Assembly (NCBI GenBank): GCA_947632235.1
Contig: CANROO010000004.1
Location: 1 to 36,246 of the forward strand
DNA length: 36,246 nt
Origin: an uncultured Clostridia bacterium
GTDB taxonomy: Bacteria; Bacillota; Clostridia; Lachnospirales; CAG-274
Reading direction: 5' to 3'
In this document: positions 27,286 through 36,246 of the stretch, piece by piece
Position numbering within the stretch: the stretch's first letter is position 1
Layout: every line of letters begins with the position of its first letter
Notes under the pieces: generated by a model
The model's database searches: none
Seen by the model: the letters and a program-made list of their open reading frames with translations, nothing else
Told to the model about the DNA's origin: nothing
Translations under genes and position numbers: made by a program

Positions 27286-30200
27286 CTGCACCGCCCGAGC
27301 TGTCCGCCGTTCCTGCGCTGCTGTCCGCATCGCTTGTTCCGCTTGATTCGCTATCGCTGCTTTCGGTAGTTTTCTTGGCTGAAGAGCTGCCCGATGAAGA
27401 ACTGCTTGACTTCTTACCGGCCGAACTGCTTCCCGAGCCCTCCGAAGACGAGCCCGAACCGTTATAATAGTTATTGCCCGAGAATACAACTCCGCTGTGT
27501 CCCTTGTGTCCGGAGCAGTAAGAGCTTACCGAAGCCTTGTCGAAGTAGTCCGTGACCGCAGGACAGCCCGAACGGGCAAGCTGGCCCGATATCTTGCAGA
27601 CCGTAGCCTTGACAACGCTGTCGGGCATCTGGAAGTCCTTTACGGGGAGATCCTTATGTATCTTGGACATAACATCGCGCCATACTACCATATGCTGTGA
27701 CTGGTTGACATTGTTCATGTTTCTGACTGTGTTATCATATCTGTCGTAGCCTAACCATATACTGCATACGTAATAGGGCGTGTAGCCTACGAATGTGAGG
27801 TCCTTTGAGTCCGTGGTGGTACCCGTCTTGCCGGCAACAGGCATAGCGCCGAGAGAGGCCTTTGTACCCGTACCGGACTTGATAACATCCTTCATCATCT
27901 CGGTGAGTATATAGCCCGTAGATTCCTTGAGCACCTGCTTCTTCTCCATTGTGTTTTCAAGGAGAACATTGCCGTCATGGTCAAGCACCTTGTCATAGAA
28001 GCGAGGCTTTATATACTGTCCGTAATTTGCTATTGTTCCGAAGGCTGCGGCTACCTCTACCTGAGTAACGCCGTTTGTAAGTCCGCCGAGGGCAGTCGCC
28101 GCATGGTTATCGTTTTCAAGCGTTGTAAATCCGAAGTTGAGCAGATAATTATAGCAGAGGTCTATGCCTGTTTCCACCATTATCTTTACGGCAACAATGT
28201 TCATTGAGTTCTTTATACCCGTTCTGGGATTTACCGCGCCCCTGTAGCCCTGATACCAGTTCTTGGGCGTATAGCCGTCGGCAGTGGTATAAGGCTCGTC
28301 AACTATCGTTGAAGCATTGCTGAGCTTTCCGAGGTCTACAGACGGAGCGTAAGCCGCAAGCACCTTGAATACGGAGCCAGGCTGTCTGGCGGCATCAGTA
28401 GCCCTGTTGAAGGCTCTGTTTACCTTCTTTTCACCTCGTCCGCCCGCTATGGCTCTTATCTCGCCTGTGTGGTAATCTATTATCGCCATAGCCGACTGAG
28501 GCTGTTTGTTGTAATATGCCTTTTCGGCAACTATCTTCTGATTGGGTCCGAGGCTTGCCTCAATAGACGCCTTCTTGTCTGCCACCCAGCCCCTTGCGCC
28601 TTCCTCGGAGCGCGCAAACTGGTTGTACTGGCTGTGAGTCTGCTCTCCCGTTGCAGTATCCTCAACGGATACTCTGTAGTCTATGTCTATGCAGTAGTAT
28701 ACATGCGGGAAATTGGCATCATTATTATATTCGTCATCCACGATCTTCTGTATTGCAGGGTCGAGATTTGACTGTATCTGAAGACCGCCGTTGTAAATAA
28801 CATTGTTGGCTTCCTCCACAGACCAGTTGTATTTGTTCTGAAGATCCTCGGATATCTGCGATATAAGTGCGTCCTCGTAGTACGAGTGTATCACGGTGTC
28901 GCCTGCTTCATCGTCTCCGCCCGAGTTATCGGTCTTCTTTACGTTGGCATATATATCCTCGTTTATGGCCTGGTCATACTCCTCCTGAGTTATCCTGCCC
29001 TGTGAGAGCATATAGTTGAGTATAATGGTCTGGCGCCTTTTGTTATTTTCGGGCTGAGACCTGGGCGAATAGAGCGAGGGATTGTTGGTTATGCCTGCAA
29101 GGCAGGCACACTCCGCCAATGTGAGCTGGCTAGGCTCCTTGCCGAAATAGCCCTCTGCCGCCGTCTTTATACCGCTGTAGCCGTGGCCGAGGCCAATGGT
29201 ATTGAGATAGAGCTCAAGGATGTAATTCTTTGCTTCCTCCTTGGAGCCGTATGCCTGCTTCAGTTCCTTTTCATACTTAAGAGCAAGGTACTGCTCCTTT
29301 ATTTTGCTCTTTACGGTGTTGTGAGTCACCTTTGTAACATTATTTTTTATGAGCTGCTGAGTTATTGTGGAACCGCCCTGCATCTGCTTGCCTGTCAATG
29401 TGGAATAAGCCGCTCTTGCAAAGCCCTGTATATCCACGCCGTTGTGCTCATAGAATCTTTCGTCCTCTATGGCGATGACAGCCTGCTGCATATTTTTGGG
29501 TATCTGGTCAAGCGTTACATATTCTCTGTTCTCATCGCCGTGGAGCTTGCTGACCTCCGCGCCGTTCTTGTCATATATTATGGAGGTATATGTACCGGGC
29601 TTTATGCTCACTATGCCCATTTCGGGAATACTGTTTATAATGCCGACATATGCGCCCACAAGACCTCCGCACAGAGCAAAGCCTATCATAATGGCTGCCA
29701 TGAGCATTGCCGTGAGAAAAACGGTAAAGGGCTTGGACTTTTCCTTATTTTTATTTTTGTGCTTATGTCCCTGATTATGCAGGCTCAGGTGATCGGAGGC
29801 CTCCTGCTCGGTCCTTGACTTAAGCTTGGGAGCGGAAACATGCTGTGTTCTCCTCACGGGCGCAGAAACGCTGTGAGGCGCTCTTTTTTCGGAAGGCGTG
29901 CCTGTCCTGCTTTCGGATGCCGCCGCTATCTGACGAGTGCCGTTATCTCTGTTTTTATCGGCTTCCTTGACCTTATCTGCCTTGTTTTCCGACACAATGT
30001 CCTGCGCAGGCTTATTTTCTCTGCGCTCTGCCTTACCGCCTTCGGGTACGGGCGTATTCTGCCTTTTTTCCTCTGCATTTACGGAAGCAGGCTTTCTTTC
30101 ACGCTGAGACGCAGACGGCCTTTTATCGTTATGCTCCGAAGCGGACACAGCTGTTTTCTCCTGCTTGGCAGGCTGTACCCTTCTCTCGGACTGCGCCGGC

Positions 30201-30580
30201 GAGGGCGTCCTCTTTTCGGGTATAAGCAAGGCTGAGGCTCTGTTCTCGCTGTGAGCGGAAACGGGCCTTGGTCTTGCCTCGCCCGAGGCATGAGCTCTGT
30301 GCTTGGGATGAGCCTTCTTTTTCTTCTTTTTAAGTCCCAGAAGCGCGAGCACTCCGCCTTCGGAGTGATGGCGCACCTTGCCCTTTGTACGCTTTGCCGT
30401 CTTTACGGAAGAGCGCAGTCTTCCGCTCTGAGGCGGTCTTCTGCGGGGCGGTCTTTCGGCGCCCTCTTCTCCCGAGGCCGCGGTCCTGCTGCGCCTTTTT
30501 ATCTCCTCTTCATAGTGGGTATTGTTCAAGATCTTGGTTCCCCCTAAATCCTCTCCAATTTTTTCGTCAGGTGGATTCAT
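27137..30580 (-). CDS. Class A penicillin-binding protein (PBP1A-like), start ATG 30580
   Basis: GT51: IEDERFYEHNGVDIQGFARAAYSTLTGKQMQGGSTITQQLIKN; transpeptidase RQPGSVFKVL, GKTGTT; RBS AAGGAGG upstream of MNPPDEKIGEDLGG; long charged N-terminal extension and C-terminal APAEQ repeats. Confidence 0.93.
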   Translation of the reverse strand: MNPPDEKIGEDLGGTKILNNTHYEEEIKRRSRTAASGEEGAERPPRRRPPQSGRLRSSVKTAKRTKGKVRHHSEGGVLALLGLKKKKKKAHPKHRAHASGEARPRPVSAHSENRASALLIPEKRTPSPAQSERRVQPAKQEKTAVSASEHNDKRPSASQRERKPASVNAEEKRQNTPVPEGGKAERRENKPAQDIVSENKADKVKEADKNRDNGTRQIAAASESRTGTPSEKRAPHSVSAPVRRTQHVSAPKLKSRTEQEASDHLSLHNQGHKHKNKNKEKSKPFTVFLTAMLMAAIMIGFALCGGLVGAYVGIINSIPEMGIVSIKPGTYTSIIYDKNGAEVSKLHGDENREYVTLDQIPKNMQQAVIAIEDERFYEHNGVDIQGFARAAYSTLTGKQMQGGSTITQQLIKNNVTKVTHNTVKSKIKEQYLALKYEKELKQAYGSKEEAKNYILELYLNTIGLGHGYSGIKTAAEGYFGKEPSQLTLAECACLAGITNNPSLYSPRSQPENNKRRQTIILNYMLSQGRITQEEYDQAINEDIYANVKKTDNSGGDDEAGDTVIHSYYEDALISQISEDLQNKYNWSVEEANNVIYNGGLQIQSNLDPAIQKIVDDEYNNDANFPHVYYCIDIDYRVSVEDTATGEQTHSQYNQFARSEEGARGWVADKKASIEASLGPNQKIVAEKAYYNKQPQSAMAIIDYHTGEIRAIAGGRGEKKVNRAFNRATDAARQPGSVFKVLAAYAPSVDLGKLSNASTIVDEPYTTADGYTPKNWYQGYRGAVNPRTGIKNSMNIVAVKIMVETGIDLCYNYLLNFGFTTLENDNHAATALGGLTNGVTQVEVAAAFGTIANYGQYIKPRFYDKVLDHDGNVLLENTMEKKQVLKESTGYILTEMMKDVIKSGTGTKASLGAMPVAGKTGTTTDSKDLTFVGYTPYYVCSIWLGYDRYDNTVRNMNNVNQSQHMVVWRDVMSKIHKDLPVKDFQMPDSVVKATVCKISGQLARSGCPAVTDYFDKASVSSYCSGHKGHSGVVFSGNNYYNGSGSSSEGSGSSSAGKKSSSSSSGSSSAKKTTESSDSESSGTSDADSSAGTADSSGGADSAPAEQAPAEQAPAEQAPAPAEQAPAEQAPAEQAPAPAEQAPAEAPAE

Positions 30581-30723
30581 ATTACACCCCTCCTTAAAAT
30601 ATATATTTAACGGCATTCAAAATAAATGCATAAATATAAACTTGCCCTTTATATGATTATATCAGAAAAATCACAATATATAAAGAAAAATTTTTATAAA
30701 AAAGAAAAAAAGGGGACGATCAT

Positions 30724-31335
30724 ATAAAAAAGCTAATTTTAATTACCGCATTAACACTTGTACTTACGGCTGTTTTTACCGCTTTTGCTTTTAACAGATT
30801 TGTACTGCCGATAATAAGCGATATGTGCAATAAATACGCCGTCACCAAAATAAACCGCGAAATAAGCGATGCCGTAGACGCAGTTATTGACGAAATGCAG
30901 GTGAAGACAGACGACTTTACAAAAGAGATAGAAGGACGCGACCTGAGCCACATAGACATAGATTCACTGCTTATAAATCAGGTGACTAACAGAATAACGG
31001 CAAGGCTCTCGGAGAGAATGAACGAGCTTTCTCAGCACGAGATAACCGTGCCGTCGGGAGCATTCAGCGGTGTGCCCCTGTTTTCAAGGCTGGGCTTCGA
31101 CATACCCCTGCACATTTCATCCATAGGCGATGCGCAGGCGGAGTACGAAACGGAGTTCACATCGGCAGGCGTAAATCAGGTGTCTTACCAGGTGTGGCTG
31201 AACATAAGGTGCGGTGTTACGATAGTGACGCCGTTCAAGGGCAGGGAAATGAACATACAAAGGCGCCTGCTTCTTGTAAGTACCATATTCAACGGCAAGG
31301 TTCCCGAGGGCTATGCAAGCATTGCCGTAAAATAA
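30724..31335 (+). CDS. yunB: Sporulation protein YunB-like; apparent ATA start at 30724
   Basis: (I/M)KKLILITALTLVLTAVFTAFAFNRFVLPIISDMCNKYAVTKINREISDAVDAVI...TVPSGAFSGVPLFSRLGFDIPLHISSIGDAQAEYETEFTSAGVNQVSYQVWL. The ORF-track ATG at 30823 would delete the TM helix. Confidence 0.8.
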   Translation: MKKLILITALTLVLTAVFTAFAFNRFVLPIISDMCNKYAVTKINREISDAVDAVIDEMQVKTDDFTKEIEGRDLSHIDIDSLLINQVTNRITARLSERMNELSQHEITVPSGAFSGVPLFSRLGFDIPLHISSIGDAQAEYETEFTSAGVNQVSYQVWLNIRCGVTIVTPFKGREMNIQRRLLLVSTIFNGKVPEGYASIAVK

Positions 31336-31341
31336 AAATTG

Positions 31342-31377
31342 CCCCCGTATGCCGTTTAAGACATACGGAGGTGTTTT
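31342..31377. terminator. Terminator between convergent yunB and stalk-domain gene
   Basis: CCGTATG...CATACGG stem followed by GTTTTTT. Confidence 0.6.
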
Positions 31378-33012
31378 TTAAACAGTGCTTGTTTTTATAA
31401 CATAGTCGTTGAGTTTATGGTTTATTTCGGCAAGCTCATTGAAGCTCTTTGCATCGGAGAGCTTGGCAATATCGCTACAGAAGGCTGAAATAACGCCCTT
31501 TTTGGCTGCCGTGCTCTTTATATACATGACATTATCAAAATTCAGGCCCTCCTTTTGCTCCATTCTGTTTCCTACCTTAGCATAATAATATTCGTAGGGA
31601 ACATAGGGCTTGTTATCCCATTTGACTATTATGTATTTGTCCAGAGCCTCCGAAACAAGCTCGGCAAATTTTTTGTCCTCGTCCGTTTTGGCAAGCGACT
31701 TAAGCTCGCTCTTTATGCCCTCAAGGCTTTCCCTTGAGGTGCTGTTCTGCGGTGTTATTTTCTTTATTTCTTCATCTGCCCTTGCCTTAAGCTCTGCCGA
31801 CACCTTGGATATATCCATATTTATATCAGCCTTGAAGCCGTCAGACTCATGCTTGATATATGTTATGCTGTTCTTTGTGATATTACAGTTTATGAGCCTT
31901 ATAACATCGTCCTTTTTAAGCTCTGTCTGATAAGGCGAATTTAGGATAACGGGAGGCTTGAAGTTTATTGCAACTGCCGCAAAGTCACAGCCGGGAGCCT
32001 TTACAAAGCCATAGCTTCCCTCTTGAATGTCAACGCCCACTCTGTAGGTGCCGTTGTATGCCGTGTTTCTTTTCTCCACTTCATCCGAAGGCACGGCATA
32101 ACAGTTTTCAAGCCGTATCTCATTGCAGAATACGGACCTTAAGTCCGTGCAGTACTGCGGATTGTTTTTGCCAAGCTCATTCAAGGCGATATAATTATTG
32201 CTTGTTATATAGGCATTCTTTTCATGTTTTATCTTGTAGGGGTTTTCGTTATTCTTTCCCCTCTCGCCTATTTCAAGCACATCGTTTCCGCTTATGTATA
32301 TGATTTTGTCATCGGTTATCTGTCCAGTGGCGTTTGGGTCGTCATCAACACCGCCCGAATAACCGAATTTGGTTATATAATCGCTCTTCATATACTCGGG
32401 CTGCACCATAACTACCCTGCCCAATTTATCATTTTCGGAAAAGAAAACATACTTGCCGAAGGGTATATCATCGCCTATTTTGTATGTACCGCTTCTGTAG
32501 ACAGTGTCATAGCCCGGGGCTTCGGTAGAAGCCTCAGTCACGGCCTCCTTGGAGGTCTCCTCCGCGGTTTCTTCCTCGCCGTTTTCATATGATGAATATA
32601 CGGCAACCGTTTTTTCGGCAGATCTCCATTCCACACGGCAGCCAAGGCTTTCGCTCACGGCTCTTGCCGGGACCATAGTTCTGCCGTCAATCACGGAGGC
32701 GGGAACATCGAGAGCTCTTTCCTCCCCGTTTACGGTAAAGTTTTTTTCATCGATCTTCATATATATAGTCGTGCTTGCCCTATCGGCCGTTATGCTCTTT
32801 TCCTCACCGTTCCAGCTGACCTGCGCACCGAGAGCCTCAAAAATGGCTCTTAACGGAACAAGCGTTCTGCCGTCAACTATGACGGGAGAAGCGTCAGTCG
32901 ACAGGGCTTCGCCGTCAACGGTAATGCTTATATCGTCCGCGTATACGCTCAGAGCCGATATAAGGCAGAAAATAACACATCCTAGAAAAATAAGACCCTT
33001 TTTCACATTCAT
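31378..33012 (-). CDS. Secreted CuAO_N1 'stalk'-domain protein
   Basis: Signal peptide MNVKKGLIFLGCVIFCLISALSVYA; ITVDGEALSTDASPVIVDGRTLVPLRAIFEALGAQVSWNGEEKSITA...VIDGRTMVPARAVSESLGCRVEW. Confidence 0.88.
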   Translation of the reverse strand: MNVKKGLIFLGCVIFCLISALSVYADDISITVDGEALSTDASPVIVDGRTLVPLRAIFEALGAQVSWNGEEKSITADRASTTIYMKIDEKNFTVNGEERALDVPASVIDGRTMVPARAVSESLGCRVEWRSAEKTVAVYSSYENGEEETAEETSKEAVTEASTEAPGYDTVYRSGTYKIGDDIPFGKYVFFSENDKLGRVVMVQPEYMKSDYITKFGYSGGVDDDPNATGQITDDKIIYISGNDVLEIGERGKNNENPYKIKHEKNAYITSNNYIALNELGKNNPQYCTDLRSVFCNEIRLENCYAVPSDEVEKRNTAYNGTYRVGVDIQEGSYGFVKAPGCDFAAVAINFKPPVILNSPYQTELKKDDVIRLINCNITKNSITYIKHESDGFKADINMDISKVSAELKARADEEIKKITPQNSTSRESLEGIKSELKSLAKTDEDKKFAELVSEALDKYIIVKWDNKPYVPYEYYYAKVGNRMEQKEGLNFDNVMYIKSTAAKKGVISAFCSDIAKLSDAKSFNELAEINHKLNDYVIKTSTV

Positions 33013-33167
33013 TCCTCCTCTTAAAATACATTCTATATAAATACGGCGAAAATCAAAGCAAGCTTTATTTTCCCCTTCATATAAATTATATTAGCATATT
33101 TTTTTCTTGAAATCAATGCCGTTTTATGGTATTTTAAATATATAAAACAAGCAAGGAGAGTGATAAA

Positions 33168-34040
33168 ATGAAATTTACAAAAATGCACGGCTGCGGAAAC
33201 GACTATGTGTATATAAACTGTTTTGAGGAGAAGGTGAATGACCCGTCGGAGCTTTCAAAGGCTATGAGCGACAGGCATTTCGGCATAGGCTCGGACGGGC
33301 TTGTGCTCATATGTCCCCCGGACAGTGCCGAAAACGACTGCAGGATGAGAATGTTCAATTCCGACGGCTCGGAAGCGGAGATGTGCGGTAATGCGTCAAG
33401 GTGCGTGGGCAGATATGTATATGACAGGGGCATCATAAAAAAGAACCCCATAAGGCTTGAAACGCTTGCAGGAATAAAGGTGATAGAGGTACACCCTAAC
33501 GCCAAGGGCGAGGCTGAAATGCTCACGGTGGATATGGGCGAGCCCGTGCTTGCGCCTGCGGAGGTCCCCGTAAATGCGGAAGCGGCAGCTTCAAAAATAG
33601 ACGGCGTAAGCGCCGTTATGTCGCTTAAGCTTAGCTCTCGGGACAGGGAATTTGACTTCACCTGCGTATCTATGGGCAATCCTCACGCAGTTACTTTTAT
33701 TGACGAGGATGTGAAGGACTTTGCGGTCGAATACTACGGACCTTCATTAGAGGTGAACAAGGCTTTCCCGCGGAAAACAAATGTGGAATTTGCCAGATTT
33801 ATTGACAGCACTCATCTGGACATGAGAGTATGGGAAAGAGGCGCAGGCGAGACATGGGCATGCGGTACGGGTACCTGCGCAACGGTGGTAGCCGCAAACC
33901 TGAGAGGGCTTTGTCCCAGAGTGCCCGTTGATGTGAAGCTTCTGGGCGGTACTCTCACAATAGAGTGGAGCGAAAAGGATGACCATGTTTATATGACGGG
34001 TCCTGCGACCTTTGTATTTGACGGTGTTTGGAATGAATAA
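33168..34040 (+). CDS. dapF: Diaminopimelate epimerase
   Basis: FTKMHGCGNDYVYIN; MRMFNSDGSEAEMCGNASRCVGRYVYD; WERGAGETWACGTGTCATVVAA. Confidence 0.97.
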   Translation: MKFTKMHGCGNDYVYINCFEEKVNDPSELSKAMSDRHFGIGSDGLVLICPPDSAENDCRMRMFNSDGSEAEMCGNASRCVGRYVYDRGIIKKNPIRLETLAGIKVIEVHPNAKGEAEMLTVDMGEPVLAPAEVPVNAEAAASKIDGVSAVMSLKLSSRDREFDFTCVSMGNPHAVTFIDEDVKDFAVEYYGPSLEVNKAFPRKTNVEFARFIDSTHLDMRVWERGAGETWACGTGTCATVVAANLRGLCPRVPVDVKLLGGTLTIEWSEKDDHVYMTGPATFVFDGVWNE

Positions 34041-34524
34041 AAGGCTTTTTGAGAAAATATATTTCTTCACGGCAAAAAACAAATGGGCTGAAAAAACAGC
34101 CGTATTCATAACACAGCTTTCAAAGCCTGCTTTCATGATCATATATATTGCAGGCATAATAGCACTGTATGCGACGGGAAAAGAGGGAATAGTGAAAATA
34201 ATTGCCGTTCCCTTTTTTACCCTTGTTTTCAATACTATATTGAGAAAACTGCTCAACAAGCCGAGACCGTTTTTAACGGACGGCGTGGAAAAGCTTGTGG
34301 AGCACGGCGAAAGCGGATCATTTCCCAGTAATCACGCCTGCAGTTCAATGATAATATCGCTTTCGTATATACTTGTGTTTCCAAGGGCTGTGCCGTTTCT
34401 TATGGTCTTCTCGTTTTTCACGGGACTTTCAAGGATAATGACGGGCGTTCACTATCCTCTTGATGTGCTCTGCGGATGGCTTATTAGCTTAATTTCGGGC
34501 TGTATTTTCTTTGTTTTATTATAA
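34033..34524 (+). CDS. PAP2 family phosphatase (start ATG 34033 overlapping dapF stop)
   Basis: KLLNKPRPFL; SGSFPSNHACSSMIISL; SRIMTGVHYPLDVLCGWLI. Confidence 0.92.
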   Translation: MNKRLFEKIYFFTAKNKWAEKTAVFITQLSKPAFMIIYIAGIIALYATGKEGIVKIIAVPFFTLVFNTILRKLLNKPRPFLTDGVEKLVEHGESGSFPSNHACSSMIISLSYILVFPRAVPFLMVFSFFTGLSRIMTGVHYPLDVLCGWLISLISGCIFFVLL

Positions 34525-34531
34525 AAAAGTC

Positions 34532-34560
34532 TTGACAGTTTATTCTTTATATGCTATACT
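34532..34560 (+). promoter_or_regulatory. tRNA-Ser promoter
   Basis: TTGACA - 17 nt - TATACT. Confidence 0.75.
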
Positions 34561-34593
34561 TATTAAGCGTTGTAAATCACAGCGGTTTGGTAT

Positions 34594-34681
34594 GGAGTAG
34601 TACCCAAGTGGCTGAAGGGGCTCCCCTGCTAAGGGAGTAGGTCGTTTGCGCGGCGCGAGAGTTCAAATCTCTCCTACTCCG
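34594..34681 (+). tRNA. tRNA-Ser(GCT)
   Basis: Acceptor GGAGTAG/CTACTCC; anticodon arm CTCCC-CTGCTAA-GGGAG; long variable arm; GTTCAAATC T-loop; no encoded CCA. Confidence 0.95.
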
Positions 34682-34689
34682 CTCTTTAT

Positions 34690-34714
34690 CGAAGCACTTT
34701 TGTGCTTCTTTTTT
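34690..34714 (+). terminator. tRNA-Ser terminator
   Basis: GAAGCAC-TTTT-GTGCTTC-TTTTTTT. Confidence 0.85.
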
Positions 34715-34807
34715 TATGCATATTTAATTCAAAAAGAGATTTTCATAAGTCGGCTATTGTGGGTATGCCTGTACAAATGAAATATAGGTTCTATGAATAA
34801 CTATGTG

Positions 34808-34836
34808 TTGCAATATTATGTTGTATGTGCTATAAT
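34808..34836 (+). promoter_or_regulatory. Promoter of small toxin-like transcript
   Basis: TTGCAA - 17 nt - TATAAT. Confidence 0.65.
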
Positions 34837-34927
34837 ATACATAAGTTAGGCTTTTGCCTAGCCCGCACAACGGAGCGACGGGCGGTTGTTCCTCCCCTAT
34901 TCTGCAAAGAAAGGGGGCTTGATAATC

Positions 34928-34990
34928 ATGACTTATGAGATTGTTTATTTGACTTTACTTATTATCATAATTATTTTAATAAAGAAATAG
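34928..34990 (+). CDS. 20-aa hydrophobic peptide, candidate type I toxin / holin-like peptide
   Basis: MTYEIVYLTLLIIIIILIKK with RBS AGGGGG; below ORF-track length cut-off. Confidence 0.6.
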   Translation: MTYEIVYLTLLIIIIILIKK

Positions 34991-35044
34991 CCGCCCTATC
35001 TGATACATAGGACGACTATATAATATAGTGTTCAATTTTTGTAT

Positions 35045-35069
35045 GAGGGACAACTGAAGTTGCTCCCTC
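35045..35069. terminator. Terminator hairpin after toxin-like transcript (possibly bidirectional)
   Basis: GAGGGA-CAACT-GA-AGTTG-C-TCCCTC. Confidence 0.6.
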
Positions 35070-35116
35070 TTGTGCTTTTATGATAACATAAACTAACTAT
35101 TTTGTCAATATGCTAT

Positions 35117-36246
35117 TTACTTGAATCCATTATAATCCCAGCAAATCCAGTTCTGACCTGCTTCATTCCATTCATACTGACACCAGTTACCTAAGCCGAA
35201 GTATCTCATTTCACCATTTGTCTTGCCTTTGTCAGTAGGTCTGTAGGCTTCCTGTATCTTGTCCCATTCATCTCCCCAGTGTCCCTCACCAGTTTTGGGG
35301 TTAATATAATATGTTGCCCCAAGTCTGAAAAAGGTTCCATCTGAGACGGTCAAGTGTCCTACTATCTTTGGAACAACTGTTTGCTTTCTACCAGCATCAA
35401 GAGCAATCGGCTGTCCTTCACCAAGAACCCCACCTTTGCCAAGCTTAACAACTGTACTCTTACCATTAGCATCCACAAAAGTATCACCGGGAACAGCATC
35501 TCTTCTGTTTTCGTCCGACTGATTAAGAGTGCCTATCTGAACTCCTGCATAGGGGTCTTTCTTCTCAACTTTTACAACCTTACTCATATCACGCTTGCTT
35601 GGGTTGCTTAAAGCATATATGAGAACCGCACTGTCTTCTCTTGTGAGATTGTTCTTAGGGTTGAACCTTGAATTTGAATCGCCATGTCCAATGCCAAGGG
35701 CATACAACTTTGCTATTTGGTAGCGTTGAGAACCAAGGTCTTCGTTCCAGTCGCCTATCATAGCTTCAAGGTCGTAGTCGTTCTGAACACTTCCCTCAAA
35801 CTTCTCACCTTTGAGTTCCTCAATACAATGAATCATTATATCAGCAGCCTCGCCTCTGGTGATGGGCTGTGTCCAAACATTTCCCTTACCTGTGTCCGTA
35901 AAGGCTGTAGTTACACCTAAGTATTGGGAACCAACTATTAAATCCAAACTCCATAACCCCTTGAGACCTTCAAAATTAACTACATCATCATAGTAAGATA
36001 AGCCATTTTCAATCTCATTTTTGGCGTCAACAACTGCTTTATTAACTTTTGTTAGACCTGGGTCACAGGCGTTCACACACATTGATAGAAACTCTTGTCG
36101 CGTAATGGTTCCCTGTGGTCTGAAGGTGTTGTCTTCGGGATAACCCTTGATTGCTCCCTTTGAAATAAGGCTCTCAACGGATTCCCTCGAATAGTCCCTT
36201 ATCTTGGCATCATCCTGGAACTGTGTGGCAGCTTCTACCTGCTCGT
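35117..36246 (-). CDS. SLH-domain surface protein, N-terminus beyond right edge
   Basis: Minus frame is open to the window edge, extending the ORF-track call: IRDYSRESVESLISKGAIKGYPEDNTFRPQGTITRQEFLSMCVNAC (SLH), AFTDTGKGNVWTQPITRGEAADIMI and IAKLYALGIGHGDSNSRFNPKNNLTREDSAVLIYAL (further SLH repeats). Confidence 0.88.
   Translation of the reverse strand, partial: EQVEAATQFQDDAKIRDYSRESVESLISKGAIKGYPEDNTFRPQGTITRQEFLSMCVNACDPGLTKVNKAVVDAKNEIENGLSYYDDVVNFEGLKGLWSLDLIVGSQYLGVTTAFTDTGKGNVWTQPITRGEAADIMIHCIEELKGEKFEGSVQNDYDLEAMIGDWNEDLGSQRYQIAKLYALGIGHGDSNSRFNPKNNLTREDSAVLIYALSNPSKRDMSKVVKVEKKDPYAGVQIGTLNQSDENRRDAVPGDTFVDANGKSTVVKLGKGGVLGEGQPIALDAGRKQTVVPKIVGHLTVSDGTFFRLGATYYINPKTGEGHWGDEWDKIQEAYRPTDKGKTNGEMRYFGLGNWCQYEWNEAGQNWICWDYNGFK

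Noticed and set aside
27090-27467. Plus-strand ORF encoding GACSAGACSAG repeats and other ORFs at 27025-27369, 27128-27346
   Set aside because: They are antisense read-outs of the APAEQ repeat tail of the PBP gene.
1-36246. CRISPR array, rRNA operon, or transposase/integrase genes
   Set aside because: Looked for regularly spaced direct repeats, rRNA signatures and transposase/integrase motifs; none seen in this window.

Overview
This 36.2-kb window looks like a chromosomal segment from a Clostridia/Ruminococcus-like Firmicute, judging by the gene families present: LysM/G5, RecU, YunB, dockerin, stalk/CuAO and SLH domains. Most of it is core genome: dnaX, recU, queG, ybaB-recR-thyX, an RlmD-type rRNA methyltransferase, a complete phoR-phoP-phoU-pstBACS block (minus strand), a Fic protein, a class A PBP, yunB, dapF, a PAP2 phosphatase and tRNA-Ser(GCT). 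There are two dockerin-bearing secreted proteins, one a pectate lyase. The main accessory feature is a compositionally distinct, tightly spaced four-gene cassette at 15818-19238: an uncharacterised 522-aa glycine-zipper protein, a TerB-like protein, a glycine-rich predicted membrane protein and a YkgJ-type cysteine-cluster protein. It lies between two outward-facing, 5'-truncated copper-amine-oxidase 'stalk' fragments and is followed by a dense intergenic hairpin array (19366-19735). Other unannotated signals are a candidate type I toxin-like hydrophobic peptide with a regulatory leader just past the tRNA-Ser gene (34808-35070), an apparent AUA start for yunB, and a perfect palindrome over the fic promoter. 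All calls are by eye; no searches were run.
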